Shown: positions 9,359-16,960, counted from the first letter of the stretch. The stretch: DNA of 25,303 bases from Pullibacteroides sp964436335 (GCA_964436335.1 CAYTCD010000019.1:1-25303); one strand, 5' to 3'. Numbers and translations are program-made. The notes: generated by a model from the sequence alone, not told the origin.

Positions 9359-10804
9359 TTAGGCTTTAAGTTTACAACGCAGGAATGACAAACTTTCGCG
9401 TAGAATTTTGGCACGAAATACAAACAATAGTCCTATATAAAAGCCGGCACCCAATACTATCCGGATCAATAATAACAGCCATGTGGATTCTATATTTTTG
9501 GTAATCAGCCAAGTTGCGCCCATAGAGAAAATCGCGATGCCAAGGAATGGAAGAATATCACACAGAACATCCCATAACCGCAATCCGATAAGTTTATGCG
9601 CAAATCCGTGCCAAATCAGTAGCCATAGTACATTGATCGAAACGAAAGAGACTATCATTACATAAATTCCCATAGTACGGGTTACATATAAACTTATCCA
9701 AATGAGTACACACGTTGTAATAGTGTTGAACAGGTTGATGTTGGAGCGACCTTGACTGATAATCAGGTTGGAATAAAGCGTAATTAACGGGAAAAAAGCT
9801 CCGTACACACAAAGTATCTGTAACATGGGAACACTGGGTAGCCATTTCTCACCCGCACAGATTAAAATAAATGGATGTGCCACCAAAGCCAACCCAAGCA
9901 TAGCGGGAAAGGATAAGAAACTGGCGAAGCGCAGCATTTTTCGAAATACGCGGTTATATAACTCAGGATTATCCTGCGCTTGGGTAAGCACCGGTTGTGC
10001 AACTTCGTTGAGCATATTGTTGATGGTGGAGGATCCCATGTCGTTCCATTTATAGGCGTTCCCATATTGTCCGGTTATTCCCCGGGGATAGAATAATCCT
10101 AACAAGACCGAGAAAACATTTTTATTTATTTGAAGAAATAGACTTGTAATTAATAGTTTACTACTGAATTTAAACATTTGGCGAACCGGTCTGAAATCCC
10201 ATTGCATGGTGGGACGCCAAGGTGAATAATACCAACGCATAATGGTTATTACCGAGACATAAATAACGCCTTGGGCGGCCAACCCCCAATATGCCAAACC
10301 GCATAATGCCATAATGATGCCTGCTGTACCGGAAATAATCAATGCAGAGATTGATATGATAGAACTGTCTTTTACCATCAGATGTCCGAACAAATAAGCC
10401 CGCTGTACTACACCCCAACTGGAAATGAGAAAATTGAGAAAAGAAAAACGTGCTAAAGGTACAAGCAAAGGATCATGGTAAAAACGTGCGATGAGAGGCG
10501 CGCAAAAAAACAAAACCACATAAAGGAATGCTCCGCATAATACGGAAAACCAAAACACTGCGTTGTAGTCGGCATGGGTTGGCGATTTCTTGTTTGCCAA
10601 AGCCACCGTAAAACCGCTATCCTGCAAACATGTTGCCACACTACTGAAAATAGCCAGTATTTGAACCGTGCCATAATCTTCGGGGGTAAGCAGATTTAAT
10701 AGGCAGATGCCGAACGCAAGATTCAGCAACTGAACTATTCCGTTGGAGACTCCACCCCACAGCAGACCTTTTGCCGTTCTTTCTTTCAGGCTTTGTTCGG
10801 GCAT
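9359..10804 (-). CDS. Wzx-like polysaccharide flippase (MOP superfamily)
   Basis: A 481-residue polytopic membrane protein with about a dozen to fourteen hydrophobic segments. It opens with SLKERTAKGLLWGGVSNGI, typical of the lipopolysaccharide biosynthesis/MviN-like branch of the MOP exporter superfamily, followed by LLTPEDYGTVQI. It probably flips a lipid-linked oligosaccharide across the inner membrane. It is the first gene of a two-gene unit with the GT14-type enzyme. AT-rich, as usual for glycan loci. Individual segments are not mapped residue by residue here. Confidence 0.88.
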   Translation of the reverse strand: MPEQSLKERTAKGLLWGGVSNGIVQLLNLAFGICLLNLLTPEDYGTVQILAIFSSVATCLQDSGFTVALANKKSPTHADYNAVFWFSVLCGAFLYVVLFFCAPLIARFYHDPLLVPLARFSFLNFLISSWGVVQRAYLFGHLMVKDSSIISISALIISGTAGIIMALCGLAYWGLAAQGVIYVSVITIMRWYYSPWRPTMQWDFRPVRQMFKFSSKLLITSLFLQINKNVFSVLLGLFYPRGITGQYGNAYKWNDMGSSTINNMLNEVAQPVLTQAQDNPELYNRVFRKMLRFASFLSFPAMLGLALVAHPFILICAGEKWLPSVPMLQILCVYGAFFPLITLYSNLIISQGRSNINLFNTITTCVLIWISLYVTRTMGIYVMIVSFVSINVLWLLIWHGFAHKLIGLRLWDVLCDILPFLGIAIFSMGATWLITKNIESTWLLLLIRIVLGAGFYIGLLFVFRAKILRESLSFLRCKLKA

Positions 10805-10826
10805 GTTTGATTAACAACTAATCCTA

Positions 10827-10834
10827 CAAAGATA
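10827..10834 (-). promoter_or_regulatory. -7 element for the flippase-GT14 operon
   Basis: TATCTTTG on the minus strand, 22 bases upstream of the flippase ATG. The upstream -33 region is not clear. It is back to back with the plus-strand promoter at 10853-10883. Confidence 0.55.
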
Positions 10835-10852
10835 GCATAAATACGGCTTGCC

Positions 10853-10883
10853 TTTGAAAAGAGACTTGTATTCACTACATTTG
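10853..10883 (+). promoter_or_regulatory. Promoter in front of the truncated glycosyltransferase copy
   Basis: TTTG (10853-10856), 19 bp, TACATTTG (10876-10883). The same elements with the same spacing and similar flanks occur before the intact gene (12613-12643), so the promoter seems to have been duplicated along with the coding fragment, then diverged. Confidence 0.65.
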
Positions 10884-10922
10884 TTGAACAACATCCGACG
10901 TTTAAGTTAAGTCGAGTACAGA

Positions 10923-11033
10923 GGCCATGTTTGTGTACAATCGGCTGTCTGTAACAAGGCAGACCATTGAACACTTACAAAGAAATGAGTTGGCATCACA
11001 AACCCCTTTATATGTATTCAGCGATGGAGGTAA
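10923..11033 (+). repeat. Left copy of the 111-bp direct repeat flanking the AbiE module
   Basis: Identical to 12697-12807 except for one base. The copies are 1,774 bp apart, start to start, in direct orientation. Confidence 0.95.
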
Positions 11034-11159
11034 ATTTGGTATGATTTTGTATTTAAATTTACACGCATGTCAACCCAGGCAAACAACGGCAGATTTTGCA
11101 GACCAAACACCCTTGAAGGCGGATTTGAATGATGCCTCGATAGGGATTGCAACCACCTC

Positions 11160-11190
11160 TTGCTCGATTGCGCGAAAAAATATATTTTTG
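11160..11190 (+). promoter_or_regulatory. Promoter for the AbiEi/AbiEii pair
   Basis: TTG (11160-11162), 20 bp, TATTTTTG (11183-11190). The predicted start near 11195 lies about 20 nt before ATG 11216, which supports that start over the longer frame beginning at 11147. Confidence 0.55.
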
Positions 11191-11215
11191 TGAACTGAAA
11201 TTAGTATTGGATTAT

Positions 11216-11788
11216 ATGTTGAGTTCACCAAATGAAATCTCCTTATTGCTGCTTCAACAGCCGCAAACCGTTTTCAAAGTGGCGGACATCGCCATGATTA
11301 CCGGGATTACAGATGCGGTAGCCCTTTCACAAAGAATGGCTTATGCCATCAGGAAAGGTTTGTTCGTTTCCCCCCGCAAGGGCATCTATGCCAAGCCCGG
11401 TTATTCGATAACGGAACTGGCGGGTCGCCTTTATACCCCCAGTTATCTGTCAATGGAATACGTTCTGCAACAAGAAGGAATTATCTTTCAATACAGTAGC
11501 GAAATCACAATGGCGAGTTATCTGAACCGGACGGTGGAAGTAGATGGGGATATGTTGGTGTATAGAAAGTTGAAAGGCGATATTTTAGCCAATATGCTGG
11601 GGGTGCGAGGAGGAATGCTGAGTGTCGCCACCAAGGAACGGGCTTTTCTGGATATGCTTTATCTCAACGCCAATTGTCACTTCGATAATCCTTCTGTTTT
11701 AGATAAAGAGGCGGTCAAGCAACTGTTGCCGGTTTACAACTCGCCGACCTTGACTAAGAGGGCATTAAAAATTATTGAAAATGATTGA
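11216..11788 (+). CDS. AbiEi-family antitoxin-like protein of a type IV toxin-antitoxin pair
   Basis: A 190-residue protein. The first 60 or so residues look like a winged helix (FKVADIAMITGI...LSQRMAYAIRKGLF...RKGIYA), followed by LYTPSYLSMEYVLQQEGII, which is characteristic of AbiEi-like antitoxins and their transcription-factor relatives. Such proteins neutralise the toxin's effect and usually repress their own operon. I chose ATG 11216 because the promoter element lies between it and the upstream in-frame start at 11147. The stop overlaps the next gene by 8 bp (ATGATTGA), a typical coupled pair. Confidence 0.8.
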   Translation: MLSSPNEISLLLLQQPQTVFKVADIAMITGITDAVALSQRMAYAIRKGLFVSPRKGIYAKPGYSITELAGRLYTPSYLSMEYVLQQEGIIFQYSSEITMASYLNRTVEVDGDMLVYRKLKGDILANMLGVRGGMLSVATKERAFLDMLYLNANCHFDNPSVLDKEAVKQLLPVYNSPTLTKRALKIIEND

Positions 11789-12482
11789 TATAAATCGCCA
11801 TAAATTCTTCATGCTGCAAATCTTGAAGGATATCTATGCAAATCCATTGCTTGCGGTGAATCTTGGTTTCAAAGGAGGGACGGCGTGCATGTTCTTTTAC
11901 AATCTGCCTCGGTTTTCGGTGGATTTGGATTTCAACTTGTTGGATGCTTCGAAAGAAGATGCCGTGTATGATCTGACCAAGTCGGTTCTATTGAAGTATG
12001 GCAAGATTCACGATGAGGCTAAAAAATTTTACGGCCCGATTTTGGTGCTGGATTACGGTGTCGGAGAGCATAAAATCAAGGTGGAGATTTCCAAACGGGA
12101 TTTTGGCGACACCTATCATATGGAGCGTTTGTTGGGCTTTCCCGTTAAATTGATGGATAAGCAGAATATGTTTGCCCACAAGCTATGTGCGATGCTCGAC
12201 CGTAATGAAATCACAAACCGGGACATATTCGATTGTTGGTTTTATATGGAGCGACGAACCCCCGTCAACCGGCGGATTGTAGAAACAAGAATGAAGCAGA
12301 CTTTAGAGGAATATCTACAGCGTTGTATAGATCATTTATCGAAGATGTCGGACAAGGGTATGCTCAACGGGCTTGGTGAGTTGATGAATCCGGACATGAA
12401 ACAATTTGTTAAAACCAACCTTCGCAAAGAAACTATCCAACTACTGGAGTTCTATAAAGCCTATCCGATAGAATCCCTCTGA
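11781..12482 (+). CDS. AbiEii-family nucleotidyltransferase toxin-like protein
   Basis: A 233-residue protein with the minimal nucleotidyltransferase fold signature: KGGTA at residues 31-35 and RFSVDLDFN at 44-52, where D48 and D50 are the candidate metal-binding acids. The C-terminal MFAHKLCAMLDR...NRDIFD motif of the AbiEii/AbiGii family follows. In related systems the toxin modifies tRNA 3' ends or other RNA and can block phage growth. Its own target is unknown. ATG 11781 is preferred over the TTG at 11775. It overlaps the antitoxin gene by 8 bp. The key acids are intact, so I expect an active enzyme. Confidence 0.88.
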   Translation: MIDINRHKFFMLQILKDIYANPLLAVNLGFKGGTACMFFYNLPRFSVDLDFNLLDASKEDAVYDLTKSVLLKYGKIHDEAKKFYGPILVLDYGVGEHKIKVEISKRDFGDTYHMERLLGFPVKLMDKQNMFAHKLCAMLDRNEITNRDIFDCWFYMERRTPVNRRIVETRMKQTLEEYLQRCIDHLSKMSDKGMLNGLGELMNPDMKQFVKTNLRKETIQLLEFYKAYPIESL

Positions 12483-12558
12483 CGTTAATCCTTCCAATCT
12501 ACGTTTTTGGCCTATTTCTTTGTTCTATGTCAATTTTGAGAAAAAATACCAAAAAAGG

Positions 12559-12588
12559 TTGTATCATTGTAACATTTTTGTATATTTG
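12559..12588 (+). promoter_or_regulatory. Upstream promoter (P1) of the GNT-I-like gene
   Basis: TTG (12559-12561), 19 bp, TATATTTG (12581-12588). It lies in the 182-bp gap after the toxin gene and would give a leader of about 70 nt. Confidence 0.55.
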
Positions 12589-12612
12589 TACGGTTTGTTG
12601 ATAGATATAAAC

Positions 12613-12643
12613 TTTGAGAGGAAACTTATATTCCCTACATTTG
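12613..12643 (+). promoter_or_regulatory. Proximal promoter (P2) of the GNT-I-like gene
   Basis: TTTG (12613-12616), 19 bp, TACATTTG (12636-12643), ending 21 bases before ATG 12665. This is the parent of the promoter copy at 10853-10883. Confidence 0.7.
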
Positions 12644-12664
12644 TCAATAAAACATCACGCCGTC

Positions 12665-13597
12665 ATGAACGCACAAGTCAACACTTTGGCACCGGTGGCC
12701 ATGTTTGTGTACAATCGGCTGTCTGTAACAAGGCAGACCATTGAACACTTACAAAGAAATGAGTTGGCATTACAAACCCCTTTATATGTATTCAGCGATG
12801 GAGGTAAGGATGAAGAGTCGTGGAAGAAAGTACATGAATTAAGACAATACCTGCACACCGTTACCGGATTCAAGGAAGTACACATTGTTGAAAGGCCGGA
12901 AAACTTTTACTTGGAAAGGAACGTCACGGAAGGAATAAAGGAAGTATTGGAGAAATATGGCAGGATTATAGTAGTGGAAGATGATATCTGTACGTCTCCT
13001 GTTTTTCTAAGATATATGAACCAAGCATTGGAGAAATATGCGGATGAACCCAATGTGATGCATATCTCCGGTTTTACAAATCTTGATATTCCCCAAAGAG
13101 GCGATACTTATTTTACTTGTCATATGGCAGGTTGGGGATGGGCTACGTGGAAAGACCGTTGGCAATATTTTGTGCATTATACATCGCGAGGGGAGGCGTT
13201 AAAAGGCTTAACTACAGAAGATTTGAAGCGAATTGAATATGATGGTTCGTTCCGCTGCCTGCATTCCTTAGATAGGAAACCTATTCCGTGGGATATTTGC
13301 TGGGAAATTGCTATTTATAGACAAAAAGGGCTTTGCCTATCGCCCACACATACGTTAATAAAAAATATCGGACTGAGAAAAGGTACACATTTCAATAATT
13401 GGCCCATATTCGGATGGTTTGAGTGGGACCGTCCGTTTCGAACCAAACCTGTGGAATTGAAGGATATTCCTATATGCGAAGCTCCGGAAATCGAGGCGAT
13501 GAATGCAATAGCCTTGAAAGACCACGGTATGCGCTACAACCTCTTGGGTAAGGTGGTACGCTATTTCTATCGCAGAATTAAAAAGAGTTTTTCCTAG
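12665..13597 (+). CDS. Glycosyltransferase, GNT-I/GT2-like
   Basis: A 310-residue cytoplasmic protein resembling bacterial glycosyltransferases related to the animal GNT-I fold: VAMFVYNRL at residues 11-19, the acidic nucleotide-sugar/metal motif VVEDDI (103-108), and AGWGWATWKDRW (155-166). Donor and acceptor are unknown, but it lies in a surface-glycan locus. ATG 12665 is preferred because the next upstream in-frame start lies inside the promoter. Its codons 13-48 are duplicated at 10923-11033. The stop codon overlaps the stop of the convergent SDR gene within CTAG. It is transcribed on the opposite strand from most glycan genes nearby. Confidence 0.85.
   Translation: MNAQVNTLAPVAMFVYNRLSVTRQTIEHLQRNELALQTPLYVFSDGGKDEESWKKVHELRQYLHTVTGFKEVHIVERPENFYLERNVTEGIKEVLEKYGRIIVVEDDICTSPVFLRYMNQALEKYADEPNVMHISGFTNLDIPQRGDTYFTCHMAGWGWATWKDRWQYFVHYTSRGEALKGLTTEDLKRIEYDGSFRCLHSLDRKPIPWDICWEIAIYRQKGLCLSPTHTLIKNIGLRKGTHFNNWPIFGWFEWDRPFRTKPVELKDIPICEAPEIEAMNAIALKDHGMRYNLLGKVVRYFYRRIKKSFS
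12697..12807 (+). repeat. Right copy of the 111-bp direct repeat flanking the AbiE module
   Basis: Lies inside the intact GNT-I-like gene and matches 10923-11033 with one mismatch. Confidence 0.95.
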
Positions 13598-14325
13598 GCT
13601 TGCTTACTCTTCCGTATCCGCTCCAGTTTGTAGTCGTAACTATGCAAGCCTTCCGCCACGGGATCGTTTTGATAGCGTTCCAAAACCTGTTTGTATATAG
13701 TGTTATATTGCGGAATATAGATTTCCTTACGGGCATACATGGCCGCAATGATTTTTTGAGCAAGCGGAGCCAATAAATCCAACTGATTTTTTGTACCCCC
13801 ACCGAATTTAGACCCTTGAAACGTTCCCGGGCTCACGTTCAGCAAACGATTTTGCGTATCGGTTCGAGACAATTCCGTATTCAATGTTTCTATAAAAATG
13901 CGCAACGCAGCCTTACTTGCCGCATAGGTTGAAAAGAAGGGCGAGGACATAAACGCCGCAATGCTGACCATAACCGTAGTATAGAAAGCATCTTTTCCCG
14001 CAATCCGGTCATAGAAACGCTTAATCAACCGCATGGGTCCTATGGTGTTCACTTGTATCTGCCGCACCATCTCTTCTTCGGAAATATCTTCAAAAAGAGC
14101 CAGTCTGCCGAAACCTGCCGTAATCACCAACGTATCCACATCTGATATTCCATCCAATACCTCGTAGGAACTATCGGTTACATCCAACTCCACAAAGGCC
14201 ATGTTGTCCAACATGATTTCGGGGCGCACCTTATCTACAATGGTAACGAAACGGTTTTTTGCCAATTCCATGGCAATGGCCAACCCCATACCATTGGCTC
14301 CACCCACAACAATTGCCGTCCTCAC
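13594..14325 (-). CDS. Short-chain dehydrogenase/reductase (SDR)
   Basis: A 243-residue NAD(P)-dependent oxidoreductase. The Rossmann glycine motif is GGANGMG (residues 8-14), LDVTD is at 48-52, the structural Asn is at 93, and the catalytic Ser121, Tyr134 and Lys138 (YAASK) are all present. It starts at GTG 14325, which overlaps the TGA of the upstream cytidylyltransferase in the four bases GTGA, so the two are almost certainly translated together. By analogy with the SDR domain of CDP-ribitol-forming bifunctional enzymes, it may reduce a phosphosugar or a CDP-linked precursor. That is inference. Confidence 0.9.
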   Translation of the reverse strand: MRTAIVVGGANGMGLAIAMELAKNRFVTIVDKVRPEIMLDNMAFVELDVTDSSYEVLDGISDVDTLVITAGFGRLALFEDISEEEMVRQIQVNTIGPMRLIKRFYDRIAGKDAFYTTVMVSIAAFMSSPFFSTYAASKAALRIFIETLNTELSRTDTQNRLLNVSPGTFQGSKFGGGTKNQLDLLAPLAQKIIAAMYARKEIYIPQYNTIYKQVLERYQNDPVAEGLHSYDYKLERIRKSKQA

Positions 14326-14774
14326 TTTATATCAGGATTGGGTTGTTTGTCTATCTTGGATGTAATCTCCTGATAATTCTTCAATATCTGGTCTTTGATA
14401 TGGGTTGACGAAACGCCGTCTCCATAAGGGAAATAAAAGACGGTAACTCCCAGTTCCCGCAAATAGTCGTATTTTCCCGTCCAATCATCGCCCACCACAA
14501 ACACATCAATATTGAGTTTCTTTACCAGCTCCGTATGATCCAATGTTTTTTGCGGAATCACAATATCGGGGTATTTCAGAGCCTCCAAAATCTGCAAACG
14601 TTCTTCAAAAGGAATAACCGGAGGTTTTTTATACGATGCCACCAATTCATCGGTCGATACGCCTACAATAAGGGTATCGCCCAAACCACGGGCATATTTA
14701 ATCATTTTCAAATGATTACTATGAAACATATCAAATGTTCCACTCGTATAGACCACAACTCTACCGTTGTACAT
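14322..14774 (-). CDS. TagD-like cytidylyltransferase with variant HSNH motif
   Basis: A 150-residue HxGH-superfamily nucleotidyltransferase, similar to glycerol-3-phosphate cytidylyltransferase in length and layout: GTFDMFH (12-18), VGDDWTGKYDYL (94-105) and the GDGVSSTHIK motif (118-127). The usual HxGH is HSNH here (18-21), with Asn in place of the conserved Gly, so the substrate may differ from glycerol 3-phosphate. It is the first gene of a two-gene unit with the SDR (four-base overlap) and is divergent from licD. It likely makes a CDP-activated polyol or related compound for surface glycan decoration. Confidence 0.85.
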   Translation of the reverse strand: MYNGRVVVYTSGTFDMFHSNHLKMIKYARGLGDTLIVGVSTDELVASYKKPPVIPFEERLQILEALKYPDIVIPQKTLDHTELVKKLNIDVFVVGDDWTGKYDYLRELGVTVFYFPYGDGVSSTHIKDQILKNYQEITSKIDKQPNPDIK

Positions 14775-14792
14775 ATCCCTATTATTTTTCTA

Positions 14793-14824
14793 CAAATTTA
14801 GCAACTTACGGCATAGTGACAAAA
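14793..14824 (-). promoter_or_regulatory. Promoter for the TagD-like/SDR operon
   Basis: On the minus strand, TTTTG (14824-14820), 19 bp, TAAATTTG (14800-14793), ending 18 bases before the ATG at 14774. It overlaps the licD promoter region. Confidence 0.7.
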
Positions 14825-14827
14825 TCT

Positions 14828-14835
14828 TATCTTTG
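14828..14835 (+). promoter_or_regulatory. -7 element for the LicD-family gene
   Basis: TATCTTTG, ending 20 bases before ATG 14856. The -33 region is poor and would overlap the divergent promoter. Confidence 0.55.
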
Positions 14836-14855
14836 TATTCTAAATAGTTATTGAA

Positions 14856-15656
14856 ATGGAAAAGCCCCTGTATCCCTCGCAATACCCCGAATACAATCCC
14901 GATGGAAGTTTACTTCGCAAACATCAAATGCGTATTCTCGACATCTTATGCGATGTAGATAAAATATGCCGCCGCCACAATTTGAAGTATTGGTTATGTA
15001 GCGGCACACTATTGGGGGCGGTACGGCACGGAGGCTTTATCCCCTGGGATGATGACATTGATATTGAAATGCCTATGGGTGACTATAAGAAGTTTCTCAA
15101 AATCGCCCCCGACGAACTCTCTCGAAATTTTGTCTTGCAGACAGACAAAACCGATTCCGGATACTTTTTCACTTTCGCAAAAGTTAGAGATCTGAACAGC
15201 TACATGGCAGAAGAGAATCACTTTGACCGTATATTCCAATACCAAGGCGTTTTTATCGACATCTTCCCGATCGAACGCACCTATCGCCTTTGGCATTGGA
15301 TATCCCTAAGAACACACGGACGTTGTTATAAGGTGATGAAAAACAAAAGAAATTCGGACAAAGCTTGCATACGCAAGACAAGAGGCATTTTGAAAATAGA
15401 GAAAGCCGTTATTTATCCTGTTTTGCGTTTTCTGTCAAAAATAACGCCCAACACGCCTTTTTACGCTTTGGGCGTACCTTACGCCCTTGAGAGAAAAGAC
15501 GATTATGTTTATCCTCTGCAGGAAATAAACTTTGAAGGACATTCATTCCTTGCCCCTCATAACACCGATGCCTACCTTAAAGCCCAATACGGTGACTATA
15601 TGAAATTTCCGGCAACAATCCCCACGGCTTCACACGGATTTGTCCGTCTTGATTAG
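14856..15656 (+). CDS. LicD-family phosphotransferase
   Basis: A 266-residue protein of the LicD/fukutin-like nucleotidyltransferase-fold family. The hallmark CSGTLLGAVRHGGFIPWDDD is at residues 48-67, and the acids in DDDIDIEM (65-72) form the metal site. Members transfer phosphocholine, phosphoribitol or similar groups from a CDP donor to a glycan. Two potential CDP-donor synthases and an SDR lie nearby, which fits. It stands alone on the plus strand with its own promoter, and the convergent GT4 gene ends 20 bp beyond its stop. No choline-uptake genes are visible, so I do not call it a phosphocholine transferase. Confidence 0.9.
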   Translation: MEKPLYPSQYPEYNPDGSLLRKHQMRILDILCDVDKICRRHNLKYWLCSGTLLGAVRHGGFIPWDDDIDIEMPMGDYKKFLKIAPDELSRNFVLQTDKTDSGYFFTFAKVRDLNSYMAEENHFDRIFQYQGVFIDIFPIERTYRLWHWISLRTHGRCYKVMKNKRNSDKACIRKTRGILKIEKAVIYPVLRFLSKITPNTPFYALGVPYALERKDDYVYPLQEINFEGHSFLAPHNTDAYLKAQYGDYMKFPATIPTASHGFVRLD

Positions 15657-15676
15657 GGTACATAATTCTCGTAGAG

Positions 15677-16927
15677 CTATATTTCTCCCCAATACGCCTT
15701 CTTGTATCGGGAAGCAACGTTGCTTTCCGAATAGCACGTCAACACCTTTTCCCGGCAACTCTCCGAATAGTGCCGATACGCATCTTCCGGCAGTTCCAAC
15801 AGGGTCTTCAAGCCGCACACAAGGTCTTCGGTGGACTTGTATTCGGCCACGTAGCCGTTTTTCTTGTGGTCGATCATTTCCGGAATGCCGCCCACGTTGA
15901 AGCCCAGGCAAGGCGTGCCGCAGGCCATGGATTCCATAATCATATTGGGCAGGTTCTCGAAGAGGGAAGGGGTAAAGAACATATCGGCGGCTGAATAGAC
16001 TTGACTCAATACGGATTCTTCCTTTATATAATTAAGCGGATGCACCTTGCAAGGGAGCAAAGATTGCAGGGCGGCTGCGCCGTTTCCCATGCAGACCACT
16101 TCGGTGTTTTGCGAAAATTCCGCTTCCTCCAACAGTCGGTTGATGGATTTTACCATATAGTCGATGCCCTTGCGGTAGTCTGTCACATTGACGGCGCCCA
16201 CTAAAATCAAACGTTTGTCGAGAGGCAGGTTCAAGGCTTGCCGGCAAGCGGTCTTGTCGAGCGGAGTAAAGACTTCCGTATCGATAGGGTTGGGTATGAC
16301 GATGACGTGTTGGTTTTCGAACAGCGCGCCGGTGGAAGCGATACGCTTCAACCATTGGCTGCAGGTAACGAAGGTGATGTTTCGGGCGGCGAACAGTTTT
16401 TCCTTTTTCTCGAAAGTTCTCCAAGCCAAGTCTTGCTTTTTAGAGGTCTGCAAGACCGGGCAGTCGGCGCAATGGGTCTGGAATTTCGTACAATCGCCCG
16501 TGCTGTGGCAGAGGCCGGTGGAACACCATTGGTCGTGCATGGTCCATACAATCCGCTTACCGCTCCGCAGAATTTTTCTAAGGTTGCGCACGCTCAGCAT
16601 TCCTTGGTTAATCCAATGTAGATGAATTATATCTGCCTCTTTAAAACACGCCAGTTTGGTGATATCGATGCCGGTATAGGCAGGGTCTATCTCGAACAGG
16701 CGTTTTTTTGAAAATCCGTTCCGGATAAAAATCAGAAGTCTTTCGTAAAGAAAGTTATACTTCTTACGCCATTTGCCGGGAACCTCAAAAACATCGGGAT
16801 TGTCGGTGCTTTTGTCGGCAACCAACATCCTTGCCTCCACGCCGTTCTTGTTCAAGGCTTTCAGCAACCGGTTGGCGGCCACCGCCGCGCCTCCCGTCCG
16901 TTCCGAAGTGTTGACGATTAAAACCAT
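15677..16927 (-). CDS. Glycosyltransferase family 4 (GT-B fold)
   Basis: A 416-residue retaining-type glycosyltransferase. The N-terminal domain begins VLIVNTSERTGGAAVAANRL and has WTMHDQW near residues 131-137, followed by a cysteine-rich stretch (five Cys in about 25 residues) found in a subset of GT4 enzymes and possibly metal-binding. The C-terminal domain holds SLFENLPNMIMESMACGTP, the EX7E donor-site motif. It is likely an inner-membrane-associated or cytoplasmic enzyme of surface polysaccharide assembly. It lies 33 bp after the ATPase gene with no obvious promoter between, so it may be read through from there. Confidence 0.9.
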   Translation of the reverse strand: MVLIVNTSERTGGAAVAANRLLKALNKNGVEARMLVADKSTDNPDVFEVPGKWRKKYNFLYERLLIFIRNGFSKKRLFEIDPAYTGIDITKLACFKEADIIHLHWINQGMLSVRNLRKILRSGKRIVWTMHDQWCSTGLCHSTGDCTKFQTHCADCPVLQTSKKQDLAWRTFEKKEKLFAARNITFVTCSQWLKRIASTGALFENQHVIVIPNPIDTEVFTPLDKTACRQALNLPLDKRLILVGAVNVTDYRKGIDYMVKSINRLLEEAEFSQNTEVVCMGNGAAALQSLLPCKVHPLNYIKEESVLSQVYSAADMFFTPSLFENLPNMIMESMACGTPCLGFNVGGIPEMIDHKKNGYVAEYKSTEDLVCGLKTLLELPEDAYRHYSESCREKVLTCYSESNVASRYKKAYWGEI

Positions 16928-16960
16928 GTTTCTTTCTGCTATTTAATTAAGCCATCAAAA

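Larger units (their letters stand above)
10923..11193 (+). pseudogene. 5' fragment of a GNT-I-like glycosyltransferase gene
   Basis: The stretch 10923-11033 matches 12697-12807 with a single difference (C at 10997, T at 12771, changing Ser to Leu). It encodes the segment starting MFVYNRLSVTRQ, corresponding to residues 13-48 of the intact protein at 12665-13597. The original first 12 codons are replaced by unrelated sequence, though the ATG at 10927 could serve as a start. After 11033 similarity stops, and the frame runs through unrelated codons to a stop at 11193. It retains a consensus promoter. It is probably a duplication remnant created when the AbiE module entered or when the region recombined. 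Confidence 0.85.

Noticed and set aside
11147..11215. Longer AbiEi start
   Set aside because: It overlaps the consensus promoter, and its residues are not like the winged-helix N-terminus of the family.
15657..15676. Terminator between licD and the GT4 gene
   Set aside because: Only 20 bp separate the convergent stops, and I find no stem-loop with T-tract.
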